Notes: a model not told the origin generated them from the letters alone. A stretch of DNA of 64,000 bases from Ascarosepion bandense (GCA_037127315.1 JBBBDQ010001270.1:4303501-4367500); one strand, 5' to 3'; shown: positions 10,778 to 21,479, counted from the first letter of the stretch. Numbers and translations are program-made.

Positions 10778-11065
10778 TTTTTTTTTTTTAATCATTCACC
10801 CCAAGCAAGTCTGGACCACCACTAGACTGGGTATAGGGGTATTGAAGAAAGGATAAAAGATGAACAGGATTCAAGAAGATAGAAGATGACAATTGATATT
10901 GCATTTAAATTTTTTTAGATATTTTTAGCTGTCAGGAAAGTAGTAAATGGAAGACAGTTCCACAGTCAAGAAACTGTTTGAATTGGTGGTTACAACAGTA
11001 AATGGGTGGGACCTAAATGCCAATCTAGTTGCACATTTAAATTCATGTGGATGGACACCAGGTAA
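10778..11065 (-). mobile_element. LINE-A 3' end, truncated
   Basis: Begins with a poly(T) run at 10778-10789 followed by AATCATTCACCCCAAGCAAG, the reverse complement of the LINE-A terminus. It continues through the CCACAGTCAAGAAAC equivalent of the Trp-Asn-Ser-Leu-Pro region to CACCAGGTAAAAAG near 11065. No intact frame. Confidence 0.85.
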
Positions 11066-11149
11066 AAAGAAAAATGGATGGAATTGCCAGAAATAAAAAT
11101 GACAAAATTAAAGAATTTCTTTCATTGTTGTTTATTTTAATTTTTTTTT

Positions 11150-11377
11150 CTATTGAACAAGATTTAATGTGAAGATTATCATAGATCCTCCCCAGAGCGT
11201 TGCCACCGCATGGGTAGACAGCGTATAGTTAGGACCATATATTCTGCTACAATAATTATTTTTCGGTATTAATGTGCCATTAAAACTTCTGTGAGGATGG
11301 CCAGGGTTGCCTCCCTTGTATTGAAGGATTACCAGCAGAATAGATAAAAATTTTATAAAAAAGCAAAGTTGGCTCAA
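11150..11377 (-). CDS. Small unassigned open frame, 75 residues
   Basis: A minus-strand frame opening MSQLCFFIKFLSILLVILQ, which looks like a signal peptide or membrane segment, followed by 55 residues with one Asn-Gly-Thr and one Asn-Tyr-Thr site. I do not recognise it. It overlaps no obvious repeat, but it sits in transposon-rich sequence with no promoter or splice evidence. Chance is a good alternative. Confidence 0.15.
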   Translation of the reverse strand: MSQLCFFIKFLSILLVILQYKGGNPGHPHRSFNGTLIPKNNYCSRIYGPNYTLSTHAVATLWGGSMIIFTLNLVQ

Positions 11378-11722
11378 TTGGAGTTAATTAAACCTAATGT
11401 TTCCCCGGATTCCCTAAGTGACACATTCGACTGACCGCGGACCAAGAATGAACGAAACACTGAATGTTAATATATAACAATTTAATAAACAGAAGGGGAT
11501 GAGTGACAATAATGGGTGGGGGATATGTAAAACATTATCCTGATCCAAAATCATGAGATGATGAGCGACGATGATGCAAAAAAAACAACACAGACAATAG
11601 GGATCATATTATTATAATCTATTTGTACATGTGTGATGGTGTCGGCACAAACGTATTTGTGTATTGGCTGTGAGCTACGGCTAAAGTAGGGAAGGGGTGC
11701 AATAACTTATCTGATAGTTCTC

Positions 11723-12080
11723 TTTTTTTTTTTTAATATTTTATCGAACAGCTTCATTTTATTATCTTTCTTCTCTGACGACCAGGGATTATATTTTCAA
11801 TCTTGCTTCATATCTTTTTCTTCTGGTCTGACGTCAGATTTTTTTTTATTCCTTCGGGATTTCTGGCTTGCCTGCTATGGCCTGCTCTGCACTGGACAAT
11901 ATCTTTCACACTCTCGGCATTGGGAACAATACACTTCGTTTTTCTACCTCAGGGAACGAGTGATCTCAGCTTGCTTCTTGGAGTTGCAGTTAACATGACT
12001 TCCCTCACCAAGATCTGGCCAGCTACTAATTTTTCAAAAATCACCATGTGTGCCTCTTCTTTTGGCACCTGAATTTCTTG
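11723..12080 (-). mobile_element. Possible poly(A)-tailed retrosequence
   Basis: A poly(T) run at 11723-11734 would be the poly(A) tail of a minus-strand insertion. Upstream of it on that strand, one frame reads EEAHMVIFEKLVAGQILVRE, then VMLTATPRSKLRSLVP and a stop. The composition is more protein-like and GC-richer than its surroundings. Source unknown; no target duplication confirmed. Confidence 0.35.
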
Positions 12081-12417
12081 CTCACTGATTGGTTGTCCTC
12101 AGCCAATCGTGTTGTTTCTTTCATTTGCTGCTCCTGCTGTTCTTATCCTAACGTTCGCCTATGCGTTTATACATTATGCATGATGTGGGAAGGGGGTGGG
12201 TGTCTATTGTTGGCTTACATTCGTCACAAGATAAAAAAGAGAAAATGCGACTTTATTTTCACAATATCCACATGCACACAATTCTTTTCAATCATTTTAA
12301 TTTTTGTCTAGATACTTAAGTATGAACATCTGATGATTGCATTTTCAACTCAAGTATAAACCTGACCTTAGACTCGAGATCTTTAACTGAAGTCTCATGC
12401 ATGACTCACAGTAGAGT

Positions 12418-12695
12418 CAGTCAGTCAGTTAAGTGCCATGTGTGATACATATTTTGGCGATCATGTCTCAGAAGAGACATGACTGACTGAGCAGAAGATT
12501 TTCCGACAGTAGTTTGTCATTACTTTCTGTGGTAGACTGGTTTCCAACCAAGGCTACAGAACACAAGCTGTTCTGCTATTTAACTCCTAGATTGAGATGA
12601 AGCAACAGATTTGTACTTTAAGAGTATTTGCATGTAAGTGAATGCATCTTTGATTATTTTGTTCCAAGCCAAAATCCACAGTACTACAATGCACA
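12418..12695 (-). mobile_element. SINE S1
   Basis: Reverse complement of S1. It shows the CAGTCAGTTAAGTGCCATGT end, the hairpin TCATGTCTCAGAAGAGACATGA at 12464-12485, the ACTGGTTTCCAACCAAGGCT body and the tRNA head end near 12695. The AGTTAAATAGC region is slightly diverged. Confidence 0.88.
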
Positions 12696-12785
12696 TCCCC
12701 ACAAATAGAACTGATTTTTACTGTCCAGTAAATGGTATGGCATAAAATCTGTCAACCTGACCCAGTCTTCATAGTATAAAGATGG

Positions 12786-13412
12786 CCACACACACAGACA
12801 CACACTTTATTGTGCAAAGATAGTCACAGACACACAGTTTATTGTGTAAAGATGGTCACAGTTACACACATACACACATTTTATTGTACAAAGATGGTCG
12901 CAGACACACACATACACACACTTTATTGTACAAAGATGGTCACAGACACACACATACACACTCTTTATTGTACAAAGATGGTCACAAACACACACACACA
13001 TATTTTATTGTGCAAAGATAACCGCAGACACACACACATATTTTAGGTAAAAATATTCACAGACACACACACATATTTTATTGTATAAAGATAGTCACAG
13101 ACACACATTTTATTGTGTAAAGATGGTCACAGACACACACATACACTCATTTTATTGTACAAAGATGGTCACAAACACTCACTCACACACACACACATTT
13201 TATTGTGCAAAGATAACTGCAGACACACACACATTATGGGCAAAAATATAGTCACAGACACACGCACACATTTTATTGTATAAAGATAGTCACAGACACA
13301 TGCACATTTTATTGTGTAAAGATGATCACAAACACACACACATACATTTTATTGTGCAAAGATAGACACACACACACACACACACATTTTGTTGTGTAAA
13401 GATGATCTCACC
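12786..13412. repeat. Tandem array, about 35-45-bp units with CA-rich spacers
   Basis: About 15 units of TTTATTGTACAAAGATGGTCACAGACA type separated by variable (CA)n. Units vary in length through the CA part. The array ends about 150 bp before the first recognised QRSL1 exon. Open frames on both strands (His/Thr-rich on +, Cys/Val-rich on -) are artefacts of the repeat. Confidence 0.92.
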
Positions 13413-13561
13413 ATCACCCCAGATATACACCTACAAGGACAAAAATGTAAACTAATTTACATTTGGATGAAATTACATTAAAATTTTATTATTACTTCTT
13501 CCTCACCACCACAACTTGCAATTTTCACTTATTCTTAAAAAGTCTTTTCAATCTTTTTCAG

Positions 13562-13721
13562 GTCCTGACCAGAATAAAAAATGGACAGCTATCATCCCAT
13601 GATGTCTTTGAAAAGTGCGTCCATCGAGCAAAAAAGTTAAGAGAATTGAACTTCTTCATCACTGAAACATTTGGTAATGGAACCAAGAAAATGTCACATC
13701 AAATGGAACCCCAAAAGGATG
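13562..13721 (+). CDS. QRSL1: Glutamyl-tRNA(Gln) amidotransferase subunit A, mitochondrial: first recognised exon
   Basis: QRSL1 (GatA) is the amidase subunit of mitochondrial GatCAB. It releases ammonia from glutamine so that Glu-tRNA(Gln) can be converted to Gln-tRNA(Gln). This exon encodes the N-terminal helices, starting VLTRIKNGQLSSHDVFEKC, which align with the start of animal QRSL1 after only a handful of residues. The acceptor is AG at 13560-13561 after a pyrimidine tract; the donor is GT at 13722. It has 53 codons plus one base. The upstream exon with the initiator ATG was not found and may be tiny. The segment after FITETFGNG is less conserved. Confidence 0.88.
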
Positions 13722-14249
13722 GTACGACTTTTTTCAATTTCCAACCAGGACCTAACTTTTTCATTACATTCTGTTAACCTATTGTCAACTGATTGTTGTT
13801 ATATTTTAACCCACTTCTGTCAGTAACACTTGCATTAAATCCTGACCATTGACACCCCCTTTCTTCCTGATTTTCAAAACATTTCTATTATAAAACACAT
13901 ACCACTGTCATAAAAAATGACAGCAAAATATTTGAGAGGATTATTAGCTGTTTCCTTACAGGTAATTTTCCCCTGAGTATGACAGGAGGGAATATGTATA
14001 TCTGTTTAACCTTGAACTCTCATGCATGTTGTCTGATCTACTTCTTTTCACTTCTTTCAACTACACATTATATCTGCCAGTTCCTCCTTCTCCACTGATT
14101 TTTGTCGTTTCCCTTTTCCAAAACAAACTTTTACTTCTGGTCACACAAGAATTATTCTTAGCATCTCTTACTTAGACCCTTTTAAAAGGCCTGTAGAAGT
14201 GGCTATTCTTCAAATGTAAAATATTGAATTTACATGTGAAATATACATA
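13722..14249 (+). other. QRSL1 intron sequence
   Basis: Start of a 4.1-kb intron. No repeat recognised before the Tc1-like element. Confidence 0.7.
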
Positions 14250-15848
14250 CAGTGACACGCATAAGTATTGGATACATGTTATTTTCGGTTACAACTCTAG
14301 TTTATGGTCGCCATTTTGCCTGATATTTGGTAAGTAATATTTCATAAATTTTTTTTGAGTTGTACGTGGAAAGAATAAAAACTCATGGATGAATCCATTT
14401 TTTTTTTTATCAAAGTTCAAAATTACTCTATGCAAAAATATTGGATAAATGACACTTTTTTCAAATTTTCAAGCGAAACTTTGTATTTTAAAAAACTTTA
14501 AATATTCAAATTTTTGATATTATTAGAATATTATCTCTGATCAATCAGAGAAGCACACAGTTGCTTACAAGATAGTGCTTCTAATCATCTGACTCTTTGA
14601 TGTGCATTCTGCAATTCAAGGATTAAAAATGGCAAAAACTAAAGAATTATCCAGAGATATGCAACATAGAATCATTGAACTTCACAAAGGAGGACAAGGT
14701 CACCGAAAAATGAGCAAAGAAATGAATCTAGCACTAAGTACAGTAGGAAATATCATCCGAAAGTATAAGAAGTATGGTGACGGTACAGTAAACCTTCCAA
14801 GAAATGGAAGACCGAGAAAAATAAATTAAAGTACTTCAAGGTGGATCAGCAGAAATGAGCAAAAAAAAACCTTCATTACTCGTTCTGAAATTAAAATATC
14901 TTGAGAGTGCTAGACTTAATGTAAGTAAGGATATCATTAGCAGAGCTCTATATTTTACTGGCTTTCATTCAAGATCACCAAGAAAAGTGCCTTTACTGAA
15001 AACCAATCATGTCAAAAATTGATTAAAGTTTGTCGAAACTTATGAAAAGAAAGGTATGCAGTTTTGTGAAAAGGTAATCTGGTCGGATGAAACGAAAGTT
15101 GAACTATTCGGAAGGAACACAGCAACAAGTGTTTGGCATAAAAATGGCACTGCCTTTAACAAGCACAATGCCATCCCCACAGTTAAGTTTGGGGGTGGTT
15201 CCTTTATGATATGGGGATGCTTTTCATACAAGGGCACTGGTGAGTTACAAGTTATCCATGGTAGAATGAATGGTAGCATGTACAGGGAGATTCTAGAAAA
15301 GAACCTTCAGAAATCTGCAACTTCTTTAAGACATGGTTGGAATTTCATGTTTCAACACAACAATAATCCCAAACATACCGCAAAACTTACAAAGGAATGG
15401 TTTGAAAATAATCGTATTAGAACTCTCAATTGGCCAAGTCAGTCTCCTGACTTGAATCCAATTGGGAATTTGTGAAATACTTTGAAGTTCATAAGCGGAA
15501 TCCACAAAATATCAAGCAATTAGAGGAATTATGCAAGGAAGAATGGGGTAAAGTAACGGTGGATCAGTGTGCAAAACTTGTAATCAACTATAGAAAGCGA
15601 CTGGAAGCAGTGAAACAAAACAGAGGCTATGCAACAAAATATTAAATTGATGAATCCAATACTTTTGCATAGGGTAATTTTGAACTTTGATAAAAAAATG
15701 GATTCAACCATTAGTTTTTAATTTTCTTTCCACATACAACTAAAACACCTTTACAAGATATTACTTACCAAATATCAGGCAAAATGGCGAACATAAACTA
15801 GAGTTATAATAGAAAATAACATGTATCCAATACTTATGCATGTCACTG
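14250..15848 (+). mobile_element. Tc1-like transposon, complete ends, IR/DR type
   Basis: A 1599-bp element between TA dinucleotides (14248-14249 and 15849-15850). The ends are inverted repeats of about 200 bp. The outer motif is GCATAAGTATTGGATACATG, and an inner copy reads GCAAAAATATTGGAT near 14432-14446. The right end has the mirror pair (ATCCAATACTTTTGCATAG near 15655 and ATCCAATACTTATGCATG near 15825). Two direct-repeat binding sites per inverted repeat is the IR/DR plan known from Sleeping Beauty-like elements. Confidence 0.93.
14629..15645 (+). pseudogene. Tc1-like transposase, inactivated
   Basis: The start is likely ATG at 14629 (MAKTKELSRDMQHRIIELHK), opening the paired helix-turn-helix DNA-binding domain. 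The first 67 codons end at a stop at 14827. A frameshifted linker follows. The catalytic half is open at 15056-15472. It has the first catalytic Asp in VIWSDETK (codon 15086-15088). The second aspartate position reads Asn in FQHNNNPKHT, and the third acidic position reads Gly in SPDLNPIGNL, followed by a stop. The tail resumes to a stop at 15643-15645. With two of three DDE residues changed plus breaks, it cannot be active. Confidence 0.92.
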
Positions 15849-16797
15849 TATATAATAATTTAAACATGTTTTGTTAAAAAAGACTGACAAAGAAGATATT
15901 ATTAATTTTTATTTAATTTTTCCAATATTTTCACACGTTTCCTTTTTATAAGAGAGGCAATATATATCAAACAATTTTCTCCTACCATCAACCTTACATT
16001 ATTTAACAGTGGAAATTGAGTTTTTAAAATTAAAAGAAAGAAACAGACAGACGCTCACATGATGCCTGCCACACACATCATGTGACAGCTTTAAAGAACT
16101 CTCCTTTTCAAAAAACTAAAAAAAACACTAAAAACAGAAAAAATTAGTCAAACATGAAAACATAACAACACCAGAAAAATAACATTCTTGAAAATGGCGT
16201 GTGAAGAGGCTGAAAGCACTTGGAAAGTTAAAAATTATTTACATTCCTTATGTCCAGCAAGAAGGAAACACGTAAGAACACTGGAAAAATTAAATCAAAA
16301 ATTAATAAAACCTTCTTTGTCGTGTCAATCTGCTTATCTCTTTTTCGTCCATAGCTCACACACAGTCCCATTACTTTTTAGACAAATTTCAGCGAGAAAT
16401 ATTATTTCTTCGTTAACTTTCTCCTGTCTAGCCCTTTTGTCTTTTCTTTCCTTTCTCCTTACCACTTCTATTTCTGTGACACGGTTTAATTTTTGATTCC
16501 TTCATACAGACATAATGTAAAGTCTTCTAATATCAAGTCATGAGTCTCTGTTTCTGCTTTTTTTGTTTTCTTACGTCTTGTCGACAAATTTAAACAAAAT
16601 TTTTTTTTCTTTCTTAATCCCATCCCAACTATTTTTTTTAACTTCCTGTGTATGAATATGTTTTTGGGCTTCTTCCGGTATAGAAATTTTATACCATATT
16701 GAATTAATAAATTTTTGTTTTTGATCATTGTTGACAAAGCGAGAATTTTCTCGCTGAAATGGCCATTCAACAAATGTAAACTTCGGAATTTTTTACC

Positions 16798-16800
<3 letters not shown>
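15849..16800 (+). other. QRSL1 intron sequence, unassigned
   Basis: AT-rich intron. An open + strand frame at 16188-16493 begins MKMACEEAESTWKVKNYLHS. It is not supported as an exon because its possible donor phase does not fit the next QRSL1 exon. No repeat family recognised. Confidence 0.5.

Positions 16801-16834
<34 letters not shown>
16801..16834. repeat. (TA)n microsatellite
   Basis: TA run within the intron. A GTGCTCAATATAA motif, which recurs near TA tracts in this window, lies at about 16891-16903. Confidence 0.95.
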
Positions 16835-16836
<2 letters not shown>

Positions 16837-16961
16837 AAATGAATAAGGAATGAAGAAAATAATTGCAACATTCAAAACATTAATTTAAAACAGTGCTCAA
16901 TATAAAAATAGAGCAATGAATATTTATTATTAATTATAATTTATCTAAAATATAATTAATA

Positions 16962-16964
<3 letters not shown>

Positions 16965-17014
<50 letters not shown>
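16965..17014. repeat. Compound (TA)n(TG)n microsatellite
   Basis: TA run changing into a TG run, then TCTG units. Confidence 0.95.
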
Positions 17015-17016
<2 letters not shown>

Positions 17017-17089
17017 TGTCTGTCTGCTAGGTCTTAGAATGATATTGTGTAATGGTTTTACTTGACTTAAATAAAGAAGAATTAACTCC

Positions 17090-17370
17090 TTCATAATACA
17101 ATAAGATGTATATTACATTGTTCAGACTGTTGTCCATATTTTTATTACCATATTCATATTCACAATGTTTCAGACTTTTTACACTCCAGACTTCTTCAGG
17201 TGACTAGAATTTAAAACCAAATTCTTTATTTCAATCACTGTGGTATATTGTTCTCATTCCACTAGCCATGCTACTTCTGCATGTCTTGGTTATCTCCCTT
17301 TAACTCATTTCTTGTATTTGTTATTTTTAGCCAGGTACTAAACTCAAAACACTTTGGATCAAGTCAATGG
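17090..17370 (-). mobile_element. SINE S2, minus copy of a head-to-head pair
   Basis: Reverse complement of S2. The 3' end (TACATTGTTCAGACTGTTGT) is at low coordinates, then the AACCAAATTCTTTATTTCAA body, and the tRNA-like head near 17340-17370. It abuts a + copy, forming an inverted pair. Confidence 0.8.
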
Positions 17371-17720
17371 ATCTAACACATAGCCCAGTGTATAAAAGAT
17401 CCAGTGACTTGACCTAAAGAGTTGTGAATTCAGTACCTGGCTACAAATAACTGAGAGAGTTGAGTTAAAGGAAGATAACCAAGATATCTGGAAGTGGCAT
17501 GACTCATTGAATGAGAACAATATACCCAGTGATTGAAATAAAGGGTTTGGTTTGAAATTCCAGTCACCTGAAGACAGCCTGAGCCTACAATGGCTGAAAC
17601 GTTGTGAATCTGAATATGGCAGTAAAGATGAGGACAACAGTCCAAACAATGTAAATAATTTAACTACTACCTCATCTCATAAATATAGACAAACAATAAA
17701 ATGTATTTGCATTAATTATT
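17371..17720 (+). mobile_element. SINE S2, plus copy of the pair
   Basis: The head has ACATAGCCCAGTGTATAAAA (A-box region) and GTTGTGAATTCAGTACC (B-box region). The body has AGAGTTGAGTTAAAGGAAGA. A conserved 3' domain reads TGGCTGAAACGTTG and CAGTAAAGATGAGGACAACA, then CAAACAATGTAAATAAT. Short frames here are shadows. Confidence 0.85.
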
Positions 17721-17797
17721 TCTTGGAAAATGACCTGTTTTTGACAGCCTTGGGATTAGCAACCTGAACTTTACATCTGTTTTCTTAATATTATCAG

Positions 17798-17990
17798 ACA
17801 AATCATATATGCTTCCGGGAATTCCATTTGCTGTCAAAGATAACTTCTGCACTCACAACATTCGGACAACTTGCGCATCTGCCATGTTGAAGAATTACAT
17901 TCCTCCATATAATGCTACAGTTGTCCAAAAGTTGCTCGATCAGGGTGCTCGAATTATTGGCAAGACTAACATGGATGAATTTGCCATGGG
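17798..17990 (+). CDS. QRSL1: QRSL1 exon with catalytic lysine
   Basis: Joins the previous exon through a split Asp codon (g|ac). It reads [17 protein letters not shown] then [20 protein letters not shown] and [11 protein letters not shown], the most conserved part of the amidase-signature core. The Lys in PFAVKDN (17836-17838) corresponds to the catalytic general base of the Ser-cisSer-Lys triad. AG lies at 17796-17797; the donor is a strong GTAAGT at 17991. It ends two bases into a Gly codon completed at 20434. Confidence 0.97.
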
Positions 17991-18354
17991 GTAAGTTTGC
18001 GTTTTCATACCTGGTCTTCAAAACTAATTTTAAACTTAGAACTAACCTTTTTCTTACCAGCATATAATTATCCATTTGTGCCTAATTCACTTAAACTATC
18101 ATCTATATAAAACTGTTTGATCAAACCTATATAATACTGGAACTCTAATATTTTATGTGTGCATGCATGTTCTCATGATACAGCTTAAATAATGCATAAT
18201 ACACCAACTAATTTAGAAGGATATTGTACTTTGAACCCCTACTGAGTTCAGTGACAAGTTTCATTAACAAGAAGATCTTGGGCTAGGTCTTGGTTGTTTT
18301 GCTGTTTGTACATTTTTAATCAGAAATTCAGTATTTATTTTCAATACACATTCT

Positions 18355-18845
18355 TATATCAAGCTGTATCTGCTCCAACAAACTTAGGTTGCTGGTGCCC
18401 TCTCCACAAAAACTTACTCATGCAACCAGACTGGCAACAAGGTCCCACCCCTTTACAGTTAAATCAACCAAATGCAGGCTAAAATTTTACTCCAGCAGCT
18501 TCTTTTCTCGTAATACTCGCCTGTAGAACTCCCTTCCATATACTTGCTTTCCTGACGGCTACAACCTCCAGAAATTTAAATGCAATATCAATTCCCATCT
18601 CTTAACCATGTGACTCCAGTTCTTTCTACATCACCTCATGTATCTTGTTCTTTTCCTTTCTCTCTACCTTTGCAACTGTCTTCAATCCTGTGTTCACATC
18701 CTTCTCTTGCCCTTTCTCTGACACCTCCTGTAACTGGTTCGTCTTTCTCTTCACTCTCCTCTTGTCTAAACTTTGACTCTCTTATGTAGCCCCCTGTGCA
18801 TCAGTGGCGGTTCAACCTTACTTGGCATGAAACGATTAAAAAAAA
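18355..18845 (+). mobile_element. LINE-A 3' end, degenerate
   Basis: Starts near CTGCTCCAACAAACTTAGG, continues with TCCAGCAGCTTCTTTTCTCG and CGGCTACAACCTCCAGAAAT, and ends GATTAAAAAAA at 18834-18845. The 1-kb tail frame is broken. Orientation matches the host gene. Confidence 0.85.
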
Positions 18846-19107
18846 TATTATTATTTCAACTATTATGTGTGAAAAATAATGAGTATTCATAATACATTAT
18901 AACATTATTAAATAAACTCAAATATATATAACACAACATACATTTATACAATTCGCTACACAACATTAGAATTTTTTATAAATATCTCAGATGTATGGTA
19001 GCTACTTGATAGGTAAAGATGTGACTTGTATATGTCATTGTAAAATGTAATCTGTATGGCTGTAAACTTGTGCCACACGACTTAATGGTAAATAAACAGA
19101 TGCATGC

Positions 19108-19290
19108 TTTGTCCCGGACATGATGATGAACTACATCTGGCAGCAAGGCCTCTGAGTTGGAGGTTTTTTGAGGAGCATGTAACCACCTCTTAATTGTTGT
19201 TGTTTTCAGGTTCACCCTGACTCGAGGTAGTAGCACCTGTTAGGGTCCTAGCTATGGGCAAATAGGTAACTCCCAAATTGTGATCATTTA
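19108..19290 (+). mobile_element. Retroposon R, 3'-truncated copy
   Basis: Only the first third of R is present: TTGTCCCGGACATGATGATG, ACCACCTCTTAATTGTTGTT, and GGGTCCTAGCTATGGGCAAA. The AT-rich 3' part is missing. Confidence 0.75.
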
Positions 19291-19391
19291 AGCAAAAACA
19301 AAAAAGTTAGGCGGGCTAAGCATCTTTAATTTTGGATAGCAAAGAAAAAAAAATCTCTGAAATAAGAACTCCTACACCTTCTCTGTGTAGA

Positions 19392-19692
19392 ATCAGTCAG
19401 TTAATTGCCATATGTGATACACGCTTTGAGCAATCATGTCATGAAAGAGACATGACTGACTGAGCATAAGATTATCTCGCAGTAGGTTACCGTTGCATTT
19501 TGAAGTAGACTGGTTTCTAGCCAAGGCTATAGAACCCAATCTGTACTATTATTTAACCCATAACTGGAGGAAAGAGACAGATTAATACCGTTCCCAAGGG
19601 TATTTGTGCATAAGGAATTCAACTGGATTTTGAACTTGATTCCCTGATTTGTTGTTTCGAGTCGATATCTACTGCACCATAATGCACACCTG
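19392..19692 (-). mobile_element. SINE S1
   Basis: Near full length on the minus strand. The hairpin arm is altered (TCATGTCATGAAAGAGACATGA). It contains TTCCCAAGGGTATTTGTGCA and the tRNA head ending near TACTGCACCATAATGCAC. Confidence 0.88.
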
Positions 19693-19892
19693 TGTAGAAT
19701 AGGGTAGGCTAAACTCCCTAACTTTGGTGGGTAATCTTTCTAGATATAGTGTCTCGATAAAATCACTGAGTTTAACTAATCACTGAGTCCCCTAAACTAG
19801 TTGGTGTTAGTAAGGGAATACAGCCATAAAACTTATTTCATAAGGTTTTAATTACTGAGACATCAAGAAAACTTCATCCAACCCATGTGAGC

Positions 19893-20175
19893 ATTTTTTT
19901 TTTTTAATCATCTCACCCCAAGCAAGGCATTCCACTGCCACTATTGCGCATGGGGTTACATAGGAGAAGGTAAAGAGAAGGAGTGGTTAGACATAGGGAA
20001 TATTAGGAGGAAGGTGACAGATGAGTAAGGATAGCGAGGATGAGGGTTGGGCAGATGGGAAGAGTGTTTGATAGAATGGAAGCAGGTTAGTGTGTTAGGA
20101 GGTGTCTATTGACCTTACATTTAAACTCCTGGAGATTGTAGCCGTCGGGGAAGCAATCGTGTGGAAGAGCATAGA
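19893..20175 (-). mobile_element. LINE-A 3' end, truncated
   Basis: Poly(T) at 19894-19905, then AATCATCTCACCCCAAGCAA. It ends near GTGGAAGAGCATAGA (antisense of the Asn-Ser-Leu-Pro region). The minus frame near the end still reads LPHDCFPDGYNLQEFKCKVN, almost identical to the copy at 4912-5594, so both are young. Confidence 0.88.
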
Positions 20176-20433
20176 AACTAATGTTAAATGATGATGACGA
20201 CACTGGTTTGCTTTCGTTACATATTTTGAAATTAAATTGAAAAGTCCCAAAGTTCTGATTTTTAACATCTTTCTCCGCATGCATCCATTTGATCAGAAAG
20301 ACTAATAATATATAATAAATACTATTAGTCTTATCAATATTATTTTTTATTTCTTGAATTTATTTCATCGGCCTATTATCTGATGTAAATGATGATTGTG
20401 AATAACAACAGATGTTTTGTTCACTTTTTCCAG

Positions 20434-20757
20434 ATCCAGCAGCCTTGACAGTATTTTTGGACCCGTGCGAAACCCTTGGAAGTATGACTTCTTGCAGACT
20501 TCATGTCCAGTTCCCAGTGAATGCCAAAAGACCAAAGTTCATCAAACAATTAGTTCTGCAGATGATTCCTGTTCCTCCCAAAAATCATATTCTCGGAATT
20601 TTTCTACTGCAGTTGGTGATATTTCAGAGCGTTTATCAAATTGCATGACGGACCATAACAGCCAGCATCAGGAATGTAATTTGAATTCTGGATGGTTCGT
20701 CTCTGGTGGAAGTTCTGGAGGAAGTGCAGTTGCTGTTGCAGCTGGAACCTGCTATGG
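20434..20757 (+). CDS. QRSL1: QRSL1 exon with the Gly-Gly-Ser-Ser motif and an enlarged insertion
   Basis: Begins with the last base of a Gly codon and reads SSLDSIFGPVRNPWKYD, matching the conserved GPVxNPW. About 75 residues then separate NPW from the amidase-signature GGSSGGSAVAVAAGTCYG (GGSSGGS at 20705-20725), where vertebrate QRSL1 has about 26. The extra segment is rich in Ser, Cys, Gln and Asn and has no recognisable domain. The Ser-Ser pair holds the cis-serine of the triad. AG at 20432-20433; GTAAAA donor at 20758. Confidence 0.97.
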
Positions 20758-20959
20758 GTAAAATATTCAGCTTATTAATATTCATGAAAGTATTATTTAT
20801 ATAAAACAATAAAGTCACATAAAAAAGTAAGATACTTAACAAGGTCAGCATTGATTAGGGCTTTGAATAATTTGCCAGAAAGAAGTAAGAGACAAATAGG
20901 GTAATAAACTGAGGGGTCAGAGGGTTCTCAGAATTCTTAAAAACAGGAACAACAAAGGA

Positions 20960-21175
20960 CGGTCCTGGGTATGATGGTAAACTGCATCTGGCAGCAAGTC
21001 CTCTGATTGGAAGGTTGTGAGGAACATGGAACCACCTCTTAATTGCTGTTGTTTCCAGGTCCACCCTGACCTGGAGTGGTAGCACCTGTTAGGGTTCCAG
21101 CTATGGGCAAATAGTTAACCCCTAAACTGGAGTCAAAACACTATGAATGTATAAAAATACACTTTTATAGAAATG

Positions 21176-21219
<44 letters not shown>

Positions 21220-21475
21220 CTTTATAGAAACATATACATTTTTGAAGGAAAAATATTACCAACAATACATTTTGAAGAAAAAAGTTATTACCATAACACA
21301 TTTTTGAAGAAAAAAATATTCTCAGTAAAACATTATTGAATACAAAACTAGAAGACATTTTCAGTTTTCTAAAATAAAAAAATAAAAACAAAATATTTTT
21401 CATTAAAATCTGACTAAATCACCCTTCTCACTACAACTGAACATTAAAAAATACCTTCGTTTTTTTATGGACATT
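20960..21475 (+). mobile_element. Retroposon R, near full length
   Basis: Starts at GGTCCTGGGTATGATGGTAA and contains all family landmarks. A (TA)n expansion at 21180-21212 has grown inside the AT-rich 3' half. The tail ends less clearly than in the 57432 copy. Confidence 0.85.
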
Positions 21476-21479
21476 TAGA

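Noticed and set aside
12807..13046. Cys/Val-rich and His/Thr-rich frames on opposite strands
   Set aside because: Artefact of the CA-rich tandem array.
12786..13412. Regularly spaced repeats considered as a CRISPR array
   Set aside because: Spacers are CA repeats, not unique sequence, and the genome is an animal's.
16194..16271. Possible first exon (MACEEAESTWKVKNYLHS...) with ATGGCG context and a GTAAGA donor
   Set aside because: It ends between codons, while the next QRSL1 exon needs one base carried over, and it lies after an established QRSL1 exon. No homologue recognised.
17359..17767. Open frames of 71-96 codons on both strands
   Set aside because: They lie inside the S2 SINE pair.
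20412..20648. 78-codon frame overlapping a QRSL1 exon
   Set aside because: Alternative frame of the QRSL1 exon, which is supported by phase and homology in its own frame.
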